DNA of 64,000 nt from the NCBI GenBank assembly GCA_025667525.1, contig CM046879.1:383803039-383867038 (forward strand), in the 5' to 3' direction. Both the position numbers and the translations under genes were made by a program. Within the stretch, counting starts at the first letter, position 1; every line of letters begins with the position of its first letter. The notes under the pieces are model-generated. The model saw only the letters and a list, made by a program, of their open reading frames with translations. It did no database searches and had not been told where the DNA came from. This DNA is from Glebionis coronaria. Taxonomy: Eukaryota > Streptophyta > Magnoliopsida > Asterales > Asteraceae. Positions 10,925 through 24,530 of the stretch are shown piece by piece.

Positions 10925-12006
10925 ACAAATCCAAGGGCCAATGTCAATGCTATTACAATAAGGAGTGGAAAAACAACAAAGGATCCTTCACCTCCTAAAC
11001 CTACTATTGTTAAACCCACTTGTGCTCCTACTTGTGACAAGCCTTCTACCTCTACTTCACCTCCTCAAAATGCTCCCATTCACTCAAACACACCTTCTCA
11101 ACCTATTCATACTCCTCCTTTACCTTCCACACTTCTCAATGAAGAAGCTAACAAAGATAAATCTTCCACTACAACACCTATTCCACCTACACCAACACCT
11201 ACTCTTCCATATCCTTCAAGGTTGAAAAAGGACAAGTTAAAGAAAAAGGATGACATCCAAGTCTCCAATTTCTTAAGGATGTTCAAGCAACTCAACATCA
11301 ATATATCCTTTGCGGAAGCTCTTGCTTATATGCCAAAGTTTACTAAGATGTTCAAGGATTTGCTCTCAAACAAAGAAAAATTGGTTGATTTGCCCAACAC
11401 ACCCCTTAATGAAAATTGTTCCGCGGTGCTACTTAAAACCTTACCAACAAAACTTGGAGATCCGGGGCGCTTCTTGATACCTTGTAATTTTCCCGGTGTT
11501 GAAAATTGCATGGCTTTGGCGGATCTAGGGGCAAGCATAAACCTCATGCCTTTATCGGTTTGGAAAAACTCTCTCTTCCCGAGCTCACTTCCACTAGGAT
11601 GACTCTTGAACTAGCCAACCGAACCATAGCTTACCCCATAGGTATAGCGGAGGATGTGTTTGTAGGTGTGGATAAGTTTACGTTTCCGGCCGACTTTGTA
11701 GTGGTTGATTATGACATGGATCCTAGAGTGCCTTTGATTATTGGTAGACCGTTTTTGAGAACGGGTCGTACTTTGATAGATGTGGCGGAAGGAGAACTAA
11801 TTATGAGAGTAGAAGATGAGAGATTGGTGTTTAAGTTAGGGAAAGTTTGTGATAGGAAAGAGGTTAAGGAGTCTAGACCTTGTGAGACTATTAACATTGT
11901 TGATGTGTTAGATGAAGTGTGTGATGAACACTTTCATGATGCTTGTAAGAGTACTAGTGATGAGATGCCCCATGTTGAAACCGTGGCCTCAATTGCTCCC
12001 TCTTAA
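10925..12006 (+). pseudogene. pro: Protease region of element A, frameshifted
   Basis: Same frame as gag after its stop. It begins with the conserved ITIRSGK linker and a Pro/Thr-rich spacer, then an aspartic protease domain with active-site DLGAS near 11524-11538. The frame is lost near 11565, just after the active site (stop at 11602). It continues in another frame (to 12006) with the VVDYDMDPRVPLIIGRPFL strand typical of the C-terminal half. A second shift near 12000 leads to the pol frame. The protease would normally cut Gag-Pol, and it cannot be made intact from this copy. Confidence 0.85.
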
Positions 12007-12032
12007 CACCTTTTGGAGAGAGGGATTTCCTC

Positions 12033-15000
12033 TTGGAGGAATTTGAGTCAACCTTTCTTGGTGATGATGATTCTCCCATTAATTGGGAAGAAGATATTCT
12101 TACAATCCAAAAGTTGCTCAATGAGGACCCTATCCCTTCTCCTATTCCACAAGAAGTTACCATTGAGGAACCTTCCATAGTAAAACCTTCCATAGAGAGT
12201 CCACCTCCTATTGAACTTAAGGACCTTCCATCCCACTTAGAGTATGCTTTCTTAGAAGGAAAAGACCAATTACCTGTGATCATTGCTAAAGATTTGAAAG
12301 AGGATGAGAAGGAGCAACTTATTGAAGTCCTTAAGAAACACAAGAAAGCCTTAGCATGGAAAATATCCGACATAAGGGGAATTGATCCACATTTTTGTAC
12401 TCACAAAATCCTTATGGAGGATGACTATAAACCCTCCATTCAAAACCAAAGGAGAGTTAACCCAAAGATCCATGAGGTTATTAAGAAGGAAGTGATTAAA
12501 CTCTTAGATGCGGGTATGATTTACCCCATTTCCGACTCTCCATGGGTTAGCCCGGTTCATTGTGTTCCAAAGAAGGGTGGAATCACCGTGGTGCCTAATG
12601 AGAACAATGAGCTTATTCCCACGAGACTTGTGACCGGTTGGAGAGTTTGCATTGATTATAGAAAACTCAATGAGGCGACTAGGAAAGACCATTTCCCGCT
12701 TCCTTTTATGGATCAAATGCTTGAACGCTTAGCGGGAAATGAGTACTATTGCTTTCTTTATGGCTTTTCGGGTTATTTCCAAATACCCATTGACCCTAAG
12801 GATCAAGAAAATACCACATTCACTTGTCCTTACGGTACATTTGCTTACAAGAGGATGCCTTTTGGCTTATGTAATGCACCGGGGACGTTTCAAAGGTGCA
12901 TGATGGCGATTTTCCATGACATGATAGAGCAAACCATGGAGGTTTTTATGGATGATTTTTCCGTCTTTGGAAATTCATTTACCTCATGTCTCACCAATCT
13001 TGAGAGAATGCTTAAGCGTTGTGAGGAAACACGTTTAGTGCTTAATTGGGAGAAATGTCACTTTATGGTGAAAGAGGGGATTGTTTTAGGACACAAAATA
13101 TCCAACAAGGGATTAGAAGTTGATCGAGCTAAAATTGATGTGATTGCTAAGCTTCCCCCACCCACCTCGGTTAAAGGTGAAAGGAGTTTCTTAGGTCATG
13201 TGGGATTTTATAGGCGCTTTATACAAGATTTTTCTAAGATAGCTAGACCAATGACTCACCTCTTGGAGAAAGAGGCTCCTTTCATTTTTAACCAAGATTG
13301 TTTGGACTCTTTTGAGACTCTTAAGGAAAAATTGACTAAGGCTCCCGTTTTGGTTTCTCCAAATTGGGAATTACCTTTTGAGCTTATGTGTGACGCTAGT
13401 GATTATGCGGTGGGGGCCGTCTTAGGACAAAGAGTTAATAAGCATTTTCAACCTATACACTATGCGAGTAAAACCATGACCGGTGCTAAACTTCATTACA
13501 CTACCACGGAAAAAGAGTTGCTTGCTATAGTATATGCTTTTGAGAAGTTTAGACCATACCTTGTGCTCTCCAAAACCATAGTGTATACGGATCATTCCGC
13601 TCTCAAGTATCTTATGACAAAACAAGATGCTAAGCCTAGGCTTTTGAGATGGGTTTTGTTGCTTCAAGAGTTTAAGATAGAAATTCGTGATAAGAAAGGG
13701 GCCGAGAATTTAGCGGCGGATCACTTGAGTAGACTTGAGCATCCTTTTCAAGGAGATTTACCACATCAAGAAATCAATGAATCCTTTCCATTAGAGGAGC
13801 TCATGTCTATCTCTTCCCAAGAGGATGCCACTCCTTGGTTTGCGGATATCGCAAACTATCTTGTGGGCAATATGCTTATTGAGGGTATTACTTATCAACA
13901 AAAGAAGAAGTTTCTTAAGGAAGTTAAGTATTACTTTTGGGATGATCCATATCTTTTTAGGCAATGTGCGGACCAAATCATTAGACGGTGTGTAGATGGG
14001 CCCGAGGCATTTAAGATCTTAGAAGCGTGTCATAAAGGACCTACGGGTGGACATTTTGGGCCTAACTATACCGCCAAGAAAGTCTTTGATTCGGGTTACT
14101 ATTGGCCTTCCATTTACAAAGATGCCAATGAAATGGTGAAATTTTGTGATGTGTGTCAAAGACAAGGAAAAATTACACAACGTGATGAGATGCCACAAAA
14201 TTTTATCCAAGAGTGTGAGATATTTGATGTGTGGGGCATTGATTTCATGGGACCTTTTCCATCCTCTAAGGGAAACAAGTATATACTTGTAGCGGTGGAT
14301 TATGTGTCCAAATGGGTGGAGGCTAAAGCCTTACCTACCAATGATGCTAGAGTTGTTGTAAAGTTTTTGAAACAATTGTTTGCTAGATTTGGTGTACCTC
14401 GGGCCATCATAAGTGATCGTGGTACGCACTTTTGTAATGATCAATTCACGAGAGTGATGAAGAAGTATGGAGTTAATCATAGACTTTCTACCGCGTATCA
14501 CCCTCAAACAAATGGTCAAACCAAGGTCACAAATCGTGGTTTAAAGAGAATTTTAGAGAGAACGGTGGGAGAGCATCGAGCTTCTTGGTCGGATAAGCTT
14601 GATGATGCTTTGTGGGCGTTTAGGATGGCTTTTAAAACACCAATTGGTTGTACTCCTTATAGGCTTGTCTATGGAAAAGCGTGCCACCTCCCATTTAAGT
14701 TAGAACACAAGGCATCTTGGGCTCTCAAATGGGCTAACTTTGATTTAAACCAAGCCGGTTCCCATAGGAAAGATCAACTCAATGAGATGGATGAATTGAG
14801 AGCCAATGCCTATAAAAATTCTTTTCTTTACAAGGAAAAGACTAAGAAATTGCATGATGCTAAGATCAAGAATCGTGAGTTCAAAGTTGGAGAGCCAGTT
14901 CTCCTCTTTAACTCAAGATTGAAACTTTTTGCGGGCAAGCTTAAGTCGAGATGGTCCGGTCCATTCACTATTGCTCAAGTGTTTCCATATGGAACTATTG

Positions 15001-15113
15001 AGTTGTCACAACCCGATGGTCCAAATTTTAAAGTGAATGGTCACCGTGTTAAGCATTACTTTGGGGAGGACATTTCTGTTGAAATGGTCCAAGAGATCCC
15101 CATTTCCCCATGA
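12033..15113 (+). CDS. pol: RT-RNase H-integrase of element A, catalytic residues lost
   Basis: An uninterrupted 1026-codon frame. Upstream sequence from about 12003 is open in the same frame, so the ATG at 12033 is probably not a real start. RT occupies about residues 130-370, with FMDD at 305-308. The motif A aspartate is replaced by Tyr243 (FLYGFSGYF where E has FLDGFSGYF). RNase H begins near Asp454 (CDASDYAVG). Integrase follows, with an HHCC zinc region near 665-707, Asp737 and Asp795. The catalytic Glu, expected 35 residues on, is Lys831 (GQTKVTNR; E has GQVEVLNR). RT and integrase should both be dead, although the frame is open. The C-terminal [16 protein letters not shown] stretch is the usual integrase tail. 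Confidence 0.92.
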   Translation: MEEFESTFLGDDDSPINWEEDILTIQKLLNEDPIPSPIPQEVTIEEPSIVKPSIESPPPIELKDLPSHLEYAFLEGKDQLPVIIAKDLKEDEKEQLIEVLKKHKKALAWKISDIRGIDPHFCTHKILMEDDYKPSIQNQRRVNPKIHEVIKKEVIKLLDAGMIYPISDSPWVSPVHCVPKKGGITVVPNENNELIPTRLVTGWRVCIDYRKLNEATRKDHFPLPFMDQMLERLAGNEYYCFLYGFSGYFQIPIDPKDQENTTFTCPYGTFAYKRMPFGLCNAPGTFQRCMMAIFHDMIEQTMEVFMDDFSVFGNSFTSCLTNLERMLKRCEETRLVLNWEKCHFMVKEGIVLGHKISNKGLEVDRAKIDVIAKLPPPTSVKGERSFLGHVGFYRRFIQDFSKIARPMTHLLEKEAPFIFNQDCLDSFETLKEKLTKAPVLVSPNWELPFELMCDASDYAVGAVLGQRVNKHFQPIHYASKTMTGAKLHYTTTEKELLAIVYAFEKFRPYLVLSKTIVYTDHSALKYLMTKQDAKPRLLRWVLLLQEFKIEIRDKKGAENLAADHLSRLEHPFQGDLPHQEINESFPLEELMSISSQEDATPWFADIANYLVGNMLIEGITYQQKKKFLKEVKYYFWDDPYLFRQCADQIIRRCVDGPEAFKILEACHKGPTGGHFGPNYTAKKVFDSGYYWPSIYKDANEMVKFCDVCQRQGKITQRDEMPQNFIQECEIFDVWGIDFMGPFPSSKGNKYILVAVDYVSKWVEAKALPTNDARVVVKFLKQLFARFGVPRAIISDRGTHFCNDQFTRVMKKYGVNHRLSTAYHPQTNGQTKVTNRGLKRILERTVGEHRASWSDKLDDALWAFRMAFKTPIGCTPYRLVYGKACHLPFKLEHKASWALKWANFDLNQAGSHRKDQLNEMDELRANAYKNSFLYKEKTKKLHDAKIKNREFKVGEPVLLFNSRLKLFAGKLKSRWSGPFTIAQVFPYGTIELSQPDGPNFKVNGHRVKHYFGEDISVEMVQEIPISP

Positions 15114-17074
15114 ATTAATTCATTGAGGGATGAGTCGAGCTAGAGACTCATTAACTCAAGCATCGTATAACTAGGTTTAGAGTGTTGTAGGTTAGAAATA
15201 AGGTATAGACTTGGAGATAAGTATAGGGGAGACCTTCTTTTGTCTTCATGATTGTTTGTAGGGTTGCTCACTCATCTCATGCTTTGGAGCTTATGGAGGA
15301 GGCCCTTGTATCCGGTTCACTTCGTTACTATAGTGATTTTTCATTGACACCTTGTGCTTAAACATGATTTCACTAATAGTTGTCTTTTCCTTAACTTGGA
15401 TTAAGCAAAGTCTATTCATTGTCATAAGTGTAGGGGAAGTTTTTATACTTCCATGCTCTTAAACATTGAGGATAATGTTTAGCTTAAGTGTAGGGGGGTC
15501 TTCTATCGAAGTGACCTTTCCTAGAACTTGTCATTGTCTTGCATGATAACATGGAAAATTGATTTTTCAATGTTTTTCAAATTTTTGATCTACTTTGGCC
15601 AACAAAAATATGCATTCATAATTTTTGCATCAATCATTTTGCATAAAACATTTGCATTGTATATATCTTCTCTTTCATTTTTCATCAAAAATATATAAAA
15701 AGAAAAAAAAACATGGTTTTAACAAGTTTAGACTTCTTTGACATATTAGGCCCGCCATGGATATTTTGACTCAACCCGAGTTTGCTTATTTTAGCATTCT
15801 CTAGCTAGTATCCTTAACCATGTAGTCCTTCATTGGTCTATTAGGCTAAGCATCCACCAATCTCATTATTTGAGATTTTAAATTTGTGGAGAATGGGAAA
15901 TGATAGAGTTGAAGCAAGTATAAAAGGGCTAGATAAAATTCATGATAATTACTTGTGGCTAAACCCTTCTCTTCTTAACCTCTATTTTATTCGCATGTAT
16001 ATAATTGTTAATAAATAATCAAGAACGGTTTTAATCGGTTTGTAATCTCTTATGCATTTTTGGCTAACCAGTCATGGTTGGTATAAGTACGTCTTAAGAT
16101 TCTAAGTTAAAACATTTTATGTGTACAAGACTTATGTCATGCTCAATATTTAGCGGGTGTTTTTCCTTTTATTCTTTTAAAACTTTCTTTGTGAGGAATA
16201 AAGAAAAATAAGAGCGGCTTATGAAAAAAATGAGTGGCTAGAAAAAAAAAGAAAAAAATAATAATAATACAAGACTCCCAAGAGGGGCAGTGTGGTGTTA
16301 ATTATAGTGACTATTGAGTTCCAATATTACCTTGACGGGTTGCAGGGATTCAGTAGATTGCTCCAATCCAATATTACCTTGACGGGTTGCGGGGTTGAAG
16401 ATCCAAAGTCTCAAAAAGATGGCGGATGTAAATTATTGCGTGAGTTTTATTTTCTTTCCTTAGCGATTGTGTAGCTACTTATGAAAGCATGACATGAGGA
16501 TTTTACACATAAGGCGAATGACTTATTACTCTTGAAACGGACTTGTATTAATTGTGAGCGGTTTTTCAAGTAATGGATGAGAGGATTACTTAGGATTAAA
16601 ACCGTGCTTCCTTATTTTTGGATTTTACACTTCTTATATTTCACACTTGAATAAATGACAAGTTTGCCCACAAGCAATTTGCTCAAATAATAACCAGTTC
16701 CACATTTAATTGTCATGAATAAGTTGATGCACTTTTTACTTGTGAATGCAATGATCCCATTTTTAAGCTTGGTATGGGGAAAGTGAAACTTGAGGGTGAT
16801 AAATGTCCATGGTACCCAAGCCCTAATCTAAGCCATTGAATTCTTTATGAGTTATTTCCATCAAAACCATTTCAAGAAAAATCAAAAAGATATAGATAGA
16901 ATTGTATTTTGTTTATTGCATTGTTAAAAGTCAAAATCATGCATCATGTAGTTTAGAGTAGTGTAGATGCATTCCATATGGCCAAGGTGGATTAATTATG
17001 AGGAGAATGTAAATTTGTGCTTTAAAATATATAGAATTGCATGAGGACATGACATTGTTCAAGTGTAGGGGATT
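15114..17074 (+). other. 3' non-coding interior of element A with polypurine tract
   Basis: About 2 kb without a credible ORF; the envelope-like gene of some Athila elements is absent. It contains two AAGTGTAGGGG tracts (15427-15436 and 15486-15498) around a conserved stem-loop. The true polypurine tract AAGTGTAGGGGATT ends at 17074, next to the 3' LTR. A 47-bp spaced duplication of CCAATATTACCTTGACGGG occurs at 16321 and 16368. Confidence 0.8.
15461..15498 (+). promoter_or_regulatory. Conserved stem-loop plus internal PPT-like tract, element A
   Basis: AAACATTG, loop AGGA, then TAATGTTT (one G-T pair), followed by TTAAGTGTAGGGGGG. The same stem-loop and tract order occurs in D (32594-32613, minus) and E (53783-53818). 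The role is unknown; an internal (second) plus-strand priming site is my inference. Confidence 0.6.
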
Positions 17075-20000
17075 TGATATGAGCTAAAACTCATATCAAT
17101 TTATCAACAAATAACCCTAAAACATGAAGCAAAATACAAATTTATCTTGCAAAAACAGTATTATGTGGTATGTTTGTGTTTGTGTACACTTGTGTAGGTA
17201 AAAGGATACATTTTCAAGCAAACAAGGAATAATCAAGCTTAAATTGATGAAAAAGACAAAGAAGGATCAAAAGTGACAAGACTTTGAAGTGCAAGGACCT
17301 ATCTTGACAAACTGCCAAAGATGAAGGACCAAAGTGTAAATATTGTAAAAAGTCAAGATCATAGTCAAACAAGGTCAACTATAAAGTCAACTCAGTCAAA
17401 GGACCAATTCTGCTCAAGAATGAAGTTTGGAGGACTAAAAGTGCCAAAGAAATGAAGTTACAAGCCTTTAAGTGCAATCTGCCAAAGTCCAGGGGCTAAA
17501 TCTGCCAATATTGGAAAATTAATTCAAGTTTAATCCATGTGTTACAATTCCAGCCAATGAGAAGCAAGAAAAATGAGCACAAGGATTGCCAACTCACAAG
17601 TATTAAATTCCCACTCAGCCGTCACATTAATTAACAAAATCCCAACAGTGTGATCCGTGTGACTTGTTTTCAACCATTCAGAGTATGACACGTGTCATCT
17701 TCAAGACGAGCAAAATTTCCTAGGAATGTTTTTGAGCTACAATGGATTTCATGAAGAGTTGTAAACATCAAAAGTGCTTATTTTTTAGAGACGAACACAA
17801 TGGTCATCATCAATTAACAAGAAACTGACTCAATCAAAAAGCCCCAATTCATGTTCATATTTGGAAAATCAACTTAGCAGAATTGTGCCACGTGGAGACC
17901 TGGGATTGGTCTCAACACGTCATCATCCCCAACAAACTTCCTTCTCAAGTCTATAAATAGCAGTTTAGGTCTTCATTTGAAGAAGATAGTTGTAAGTGTG
18001 AAAATCACACACATTTACATTTTCTCTCAACTTTTTCCTTTCTTAGCTAAACTACTCAAGAGTTTGACACACTCTTGAGTTAGTTAGTTAGTTAGAATCC
18101 TTTTAACCAACTTTGTAACAGAATTCCATCAATAAAATTCAAATTCTTCATTTCCCGCCAAATTCTATCTTCATCATTACTGTGCATACATGCTTTCCAT
18201 TGAAACTTGTGTTGCTGTTTGAAGTTTGTTATGATCATACATTGATCATGACTAACTTTGGAGGAAGAATTGTAGCTGTTTGTTGATTTCAGTTCAAATC
18301 CATAGCTTATGAGATGAGTTCATGCCATGGAGATGATACTTGTTGATTTGTAGCAGATTTGTTGATTGTAGATTGTTGATCTAGTGCTAAGGTGGTGGTT
18401 AGCACTAGGATAGAGAGTACATCACTCCTCTACTTCCCAATGGTTTCTTCACTAGGTGCTTAATGCTTCTTGATTTTGGTTCCACTAAATTGTCAATTGC
18501 ATGCTTCTTTTCTAGTGTAAATCCTTTGTGAATGTATGATAAAACTTGTTAGCCTGATTGTGGATTGATTCTGGTTAGCTGGTAGCCTTAGCTTTACTTA
18601 TCTGCTTATTACTTTGGATATTGATTTAGCTGATAGCTTAATTCAGTCAACTTTAGTCTTGTTTCTCTATTTGAGGTCTAGAATTGTTCATTGCTTGCAA
18701 GTGGTTCCTATACATTTCATTTTGAGCATTGAATTGGTTTGCTAAAGGTTTTCATTAAGTCTTAACTAGTTCTATAAAATTCTTTGAAAATTTTCATTTA
18801 GTTCAGATAAAGGAGTGTTTGGAATTAGCTTTTGAAAAGTTTTCAAATGTTGGTTTTTGGCAAGCTAATGTTCATTTCCAGTCATTAGGTGATTACAAAG
18901 TGTTTTGAGTAATTTTCAAGTCAAATAACAATTCAAACAGGCAATTGGCAAGAAAAAGGATTGGGTCATTTTCATTCAGTTTTGCCTTTAAAAAGTTGTC
19001 ATTTTCATTTGCTTGCCATTTACTGAATTCTTGATGAAATTTCACCAAACCAGTTCTGATTTGTAGGTCATATGATAAAGTTTCATAGTCTATAAGCACT
19101 TGATACAGTTTCCATTAAGCTAGTGGATATAAGCATAAATCTGAATGCTTGAGATAAGCAATGTTTCTGTAAATGGAAGCTGCATTTTCAGATCTTTTGA
19201 TTTCATTCATTAACTTTGCAATTTTCTTTCACAAATCCACTTAGTATATGGTATTGGTTGATATTTGAGAGTTTCAGCTTTTTGTCAAAAACTTTTGGTC
19301 AACGCTTGGTCAACGATAAGCCATTTTCAGCTTAATTCAAATTCCTGGCTTATTACTTGATGAAATTTGATATGACTTGATTTCCCGTTCATCATTTGAG
19401 CTCTTTAATCAGTTTAAGCAAAAAAATCCAGTTGTGCATGTTCAGATTGTCCTAGAACTTATTGTGTGCTTATTTTGAAGTGCTTATTTTCTTATTAGTA
19501 GCTTTCAGCCAAAATCCTCTTACAGGTCTAGCTTATTTTGAATTCTAAGTGTTTTGCAATTGGTTTGACTGAATTTGGTTCAGAAATAAGCTCAAACGAG
19601 CTTATTTGTCTTGTTAACCCGTTTTTTGGCTTAATTAGTTTTTAATATTGCATTTTGGTCCCTCTTGTATTAAACAGTTTCAAAACTGGCTAAACTTGCA
19701 TTTTTTTAGGGTTTGCACAAATTAAGTCCTTTCGGTTTGAACTGCATTAAATTTCAGTTAGCAAGTTTGGTAATTTGTTACTAATTGGTTAGTTTGTTAC
19801 ATAGTTTTCATTTTTGGACCTTTTGGTTTGCTGTTTTACACTTTCAGTCCCTATACTTGTTAGAATTTACATTTTAAGCATTTAACTTTCATAGAATTTA
19901 TAATTTCAGTCCTTTTAGTTTTAAAATTTACATTTTGAATCTTACTTGAATAAAAACTTGGTATTTGCACGATGTTTTACATATAAGTAGGTAATATTTT

Positions 20001-20142
20001 TTAGTTTTGCAAGGCTTTGTTGAATTAGCAAATAGAATATCCAAAAAAAGATTAACAACCAAAAACAATTAAAAACCCGATATTGATTGGACTTTCAATT
20101 AGCAAGAACTGAGAAAAACGAACTGCATTATATACAATTTCA
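17075..20142 (+). repeat. 3' LTR of element A (3068 bp)
   Basis: Direct repeat of the 5' LTR with the same TGATATGAG inverted repeat at its tip and a TATA box at 17952-17959. It ends TTTCA at 20142, followed by the duplicated GAAAA. Scattered single-base changes plus a 2-bp indel near 17768 separate the copies. Confidence 0.95.
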
Positions 20143-20147
20143 GAAAA

Positions 20148-21076
20148 CATTAAGGTATCGCCAGTGTCACGGTTTTGAAGTATTGGCAACCCGAATAATC
20201 GAAAGCTTCACCCAATAATAAGATTTCAAGTGCTCACCTAAATCAAGCAATAATTTCAAGCTCACAAGGCCGAAAAATCTATGCAAAATTGAAAGTGATT
20301 AAGACTTAATCTTTGAAGCTTTAAAGATACAAAATTCGCTTTGGCGTGAGGATATACGTCTTTGGCCATAATAAACACATCATGGCGAGGTTAAATAAAA
20401 GGCAACGCAAGACCGAAGTCATAATAAAAGCTCCATGGCGGAGTTGAATAAAAGATGGAGGTAAACCTATGATAATAAGGCCCATCCGTTAGGGGGCGTA
20501 TAAAATTCTTGGTAATAAGTCTCATTTTCAAAACCGTTATAAAACTGTGTTTATCGATCCTTCTTGTTGACTTAATTTTTTGACATCGTTGTCTATTAGG
20601 GGAGGTTATTGATTTGATGGTCTTGGTTACACCGTTATGACTCTTTGGACCTTAATCTCTATCATCGCATAAGTCAACAATGTATCATCATGATCATTCA
20701 AGACAAAAATAAAATATAAGAGATACCAATTAGGATTAAGGGAGTCTAAGTACGTGTTGGGGCATATGAGTAGTGTTAGAATTACTAACTTATAATGACA
20801 ATGATCTCGTTATACGCTTAGCATGGAATTGGGTGAAAATTGAGGACGACGAAATTATTTCTAACGAAGCATTCACGTGTTCTTGTTCTATGAACCTAAA
20901 CGTCCCATTTTGCGATGAAAATCATACATTATGTCTAAAACACAAGTAGTAGCAAGTAGAAATAATGTAGTGTAGTTTATGATTCAATAAAAGTCCATAA
21001 AAATGAATTTTGGAAGTGTTACGATACTTTATTCTAGCAATGCCTGAGGGCACGGCAATGGTTTAGTATGGAGGAG
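20148..21076 (+). repeat. 3' non-coding interior of element F, right piece, with polypurine tract
   Basis: Continuation of 5091-5534 after the A insertion. It is homologous to the segment of E that ends at 55564 (the GCACGGCAATGGTTTAGTATGG stretch at 21049-21070 matches). No ORF. The polypurine tract TTTAGTATGGAGGAG is at 21062-21076, immediately before the LTR. Confidence 0.7.
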
Positions 21077-24000
21077 TGATGAGACTGCTTTTATACATGG
21101 TCTCATCGTCCAAAACGGGCTTAATACGGTAAGAATATCATAAAAAGGGCCATATATATGCTTTTGTTTGCTCAATGTGTATTTTAGGTACGGATATCGA
21201 GAAAATGACAAAAGATCACAAGAAACGAACACGGGAAACGAAGCCGCACAATGAACCGGACCCAAGTGTTGATTTTCCAAGAAAAGTCCTTGAAGAATTG
21301 AAGATTGTACAAGAAGGGTCCTTCATCATTGAATAATTGACACTTTATACCCTTGTTTATTAATAATTACAAGTTTGGTCCCTAAAGTTTTTCAAATTTA
21401 CAAAAAGGACCCTCAGCTTTGAAGAATTGGTAAGATTGGTCTCTACAAAATGAACACTTGTCATGTTTGGTCCTCCTCAAAGTCAAACATACAAGAAAAG
21501 ACCTTCACTTTTCAAGACATGTCATAAATGGTCCTCGAAGATTCAAGAAATTACAAATCATACATTTTCAATACTTTCTCAAAAGTTTTTGTGGCCAAAT
21601 TGCAAAAACAAAAACTTATTTACAAAGGGGATTTCAAGTTTGGATGTTTGAAACTCATAATGACACAAAATGGAACATGGAGGGGCTGTTTTTGCCCAGA
21701 CAACCAAAATCATTCCACCAATAACCACCATCCACCTCACCCAAATCGCCATATCACCCCCACCCACGTCACAGTCCACTTAACCCTTATAAACCAATTT
21801 TTAATACTTTTTTTAGGCGGTTAACACCCTCTTAACACCTTAACCAGATCAAACCACCCCCAAATATTTGATAAACCCTAATTCCCTAGATTTCTTAATT
21901 ACCATGTTTTGGGTTAATTAATTTGGGGATTATGATCATTGGTTATCCAGAAAACATCCCACATGCCCACCTGACATCCAGCTCAAACACATGGTCCACC
22001 ACTCACATGTTTTGACTCGAACATGAACAAGAAGACAAAGAGGCCACAGAGATTGAACGACTTGGGTGGTTTAGATTGTTCCCCACACAAAAACTCATGG
22101 CCAAGATCATAGTAGTACTCTGCATTAGTCACATGAAACCACAAGGACACATTTCAAAATTGGGAATCAAACGAATATCCTATATTCGAAAAAAGGCATT
22201 ATGGGAAGATCTTAGTTAGGGTTTTTAGTTTTATTGCACTAGAACCTTGTACACCCTCCTATATAAAGGGTTGTAGGATTTACATTCACTTGTTCTTTTT
22301 TCTCCTTTTTCACTACCTTGTAAATCCCTTTTTATGATATGAAAAAGTGGTGTTGTGTTGTTGAGGAGAATTAAGATCCATTTTACTTTCGTTTGTTTCA
22401 AGATTCACTTCAAGATTGTGGTTTAATATTATGTTAAAAAAATTCTTTTGTTGACTGAAATTCACCAAGTTCTTTTTCTTTTATCTCGTTTATGTCAAAG
22501 TGGTTAAACTGATCATTTGAGCCTGATATCCTTGTTGAATATCAAGCTCAAGTGAGGTTTTAACTGGTTGTTGATTTGGTTCCTTATTCAAAAAGTTTTA
22601 GAAAAAAAAGAGGAATTCAGTGTCGTATATCATTGTTTATTACTCTTCACGTTTGTTACATCCTCACAAGTTGATTGGAAGCTTGTACTTGTTTTCGCTA
22701 AGTACATCAGCTCACACACTCGAGAGCATGGATTGTATGTTCTTTAGGTTTGTCTAAAGCCTTTTAAATTTTTCTGCATTGTTCTGTTTCAAAGTGATGC
22801 CATGAAAGTATGTGTTTTTGATGTTAACTATACATGTTCTTGTTTGATGTGAATCTGCTAATAACAATTTTAGTAATATAAGTTGATTTTGAACAAAAGT
22901 ATTTGATAAAACCTGTTATCAGTTTCATAAAGGGATGTTTGGCTTTATTGATATGCGGGTTTTGGGAGACACATAAACCACTCAATTTGGTTTGAACAGA
23001 CTTACTTCAGTTTAATGTTATTAGTTTGTGTCATGGTTTAAAGTTGGATAACTAGAAACAAAGATTGCATGTAAAAAAATTGGATAAAAACAGTCATAAA
23101 ATAAGTAGACTAAAATCTAGTCTGTTTTAGTGTTATTGGCCTTCAAATCTTGGAATCTATTAGTAAATCTGGTAATCTAGGGTTACTGATAAGTTATTTG
23201 TGGTTTGAAAGTGTTTTGTGAGAGATTGGGTGGATTGAATCTCATTTATTTGCTAAAAAGATCAGCAACATACTCATCAGACCTTACATGCACATCAGCA
23301 ACTACTTTTTGCCGGATCTTGTGTAAATTTTCTGTGTGAATTGGTGTTTTTATTGATTACTTGACTCCCTACAACCCAACTGGTTGTGGGGGTGCCTTTT
23401 TTCTCCATGTAACTCCAACAATCTAGCTAAAAAACGACCATTTATTGTTTTTTGTGACTCAGTAGTGGGAAAAAGTTCCCACTGCTTGGCTAAAAGACAA
23501 ACCACCAGACCTGTCCTTTTCAGACTTTGTGATTTCTTGTCTTTAGTGGAGTTTTATCAGGTTTTGCTAGTCTTTCTATTTTTCCCATGTTTTAGTATTT
23601 ATTTTAATTTTTCATTGAGTTTAATTTCAATTTACTGTTCATTTGGTATTTTTTAGAATTAATTCAGTTTTAATTAGTTTTTATTAAACTCCTTTTTGTC
23701 TTTTAGTGTAGAAAATAATATTTTTAAGTTTTTCAAATTTTTGTAGTTTCAAAATATTATTTTAAGATTTTTTAGTTAAAAATTTCACTGTTCATTGTTT
23801 TTTATTATTTTCTAGAATTATTTTAAGTTAAATTAGATTTTAAATTAATCTGTTTTGTCCTTTAGTGGTAAAAATACCTTTTTCAAACTTTTTCATTTTT
23901 CTACTGTTTAGTATTATAAAATAGAATTTTTAGAAAAGTTCAATTAATTTTAGCATTATTTTATTATTTTTAATCATTATTTTAGTTTAAAAGGTATTTT

Positions 24001-24530
24001 TACCTTTTAAAAAATAGAAAAATAGTTTCAAAAAATCGAGAAAAATATGTTTTAGTTTTTATATAATATAAGTAAGATTCTCATTTGATAAAATCATATC
24101 TAGGGTTTATTTTTAGTTTTATTGAATTTTAAGACTTTAAATAGCATTTAAAATTGAATATTAAATTATAAATAAGTTTTAAAATATTTTTGTCAAATTT
24201 TTATTCTTATTTATATTATTTTAGATTTGTCTTTGATTTTTAATATTTTTTAGATTAAATTTTTAATTTCGTCACGTTTTTACGTTTTAGGTTTACGTCA
24301 TTCGTCGTAGTTTAATTTTATTCGTATCCGTCATCTACTTTTTCTTTTTCCATTCTCTCATAAATATTAATCTCAAAGTAAATCAAGTCTTAACACACGC
24401 ACCAAGCCTCCTTGAGAATGAACTCACCACCTAAGGGTCATAAGTGTTTACGTTTTCCTAAACGTACGCTTGATACTTACCGCTTTTGCCCCGTTTTCCT
24501 AAACGAGTGTGAAAATACAACTATTATTTT
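21077..24530 (+). repeat. LTR of element F, plus strand (about 3.45 kb)
   Basis: It starts TGATGAGAC, with a tip hairpin pairing 21078-21085 with 21100-21107. TATA box TATATAAA is at 22260-22267. The U5 end (24400-24530, including GGGTCATAAGTGTTTACG) matches the end of the E 5' LTR at 46830-46966. The right boundary is approximate because the next sequence is an inverted LTR rather than a clear flank. Long AT-rich U5 without genes; the short ORFs in it are not credible. Confidence 0.7.

Larger units (their letters stand above)
5535..20142 (+). mobile_element. Element A, complete Athila-type LTR retrotransposon (14.6 kb)
   Basis: It has two LTRs of 3065 and 3068 bp that differ at roughly 1-2% of positions by eye. 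The ends are TG...CA. The 5-bp duplication GAAAA occurs at 5530-5534 and 20143-20147. A PBS, gag, protease, RT-RNase H-integrase and a polypurine tract occur in the usual order. There is no envelope-like ORF between integrase and the 3' LTR. The coding region is disabled by a stop after gag, two frameshifts around protease and lost catalytic residues in RT and integrase. It inserted into the 3' interior of element F. The low LTR divergence makes it one of the younger insertions here. Confidence 0.95.

Noticed and set aside
15114..17074. Envelope-like ORF of element A
   Set aside because: Searched the usual position between integrase and the 3' LTR; only short unrelated frames up to 60 codons.
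23384..23656. 90-codon hydrophobic ORF in the F LTR
   Set aside because: T-rich U5 sequence gives Phe/Leu-rich chance frames; no homologous ORF in the E LTR.
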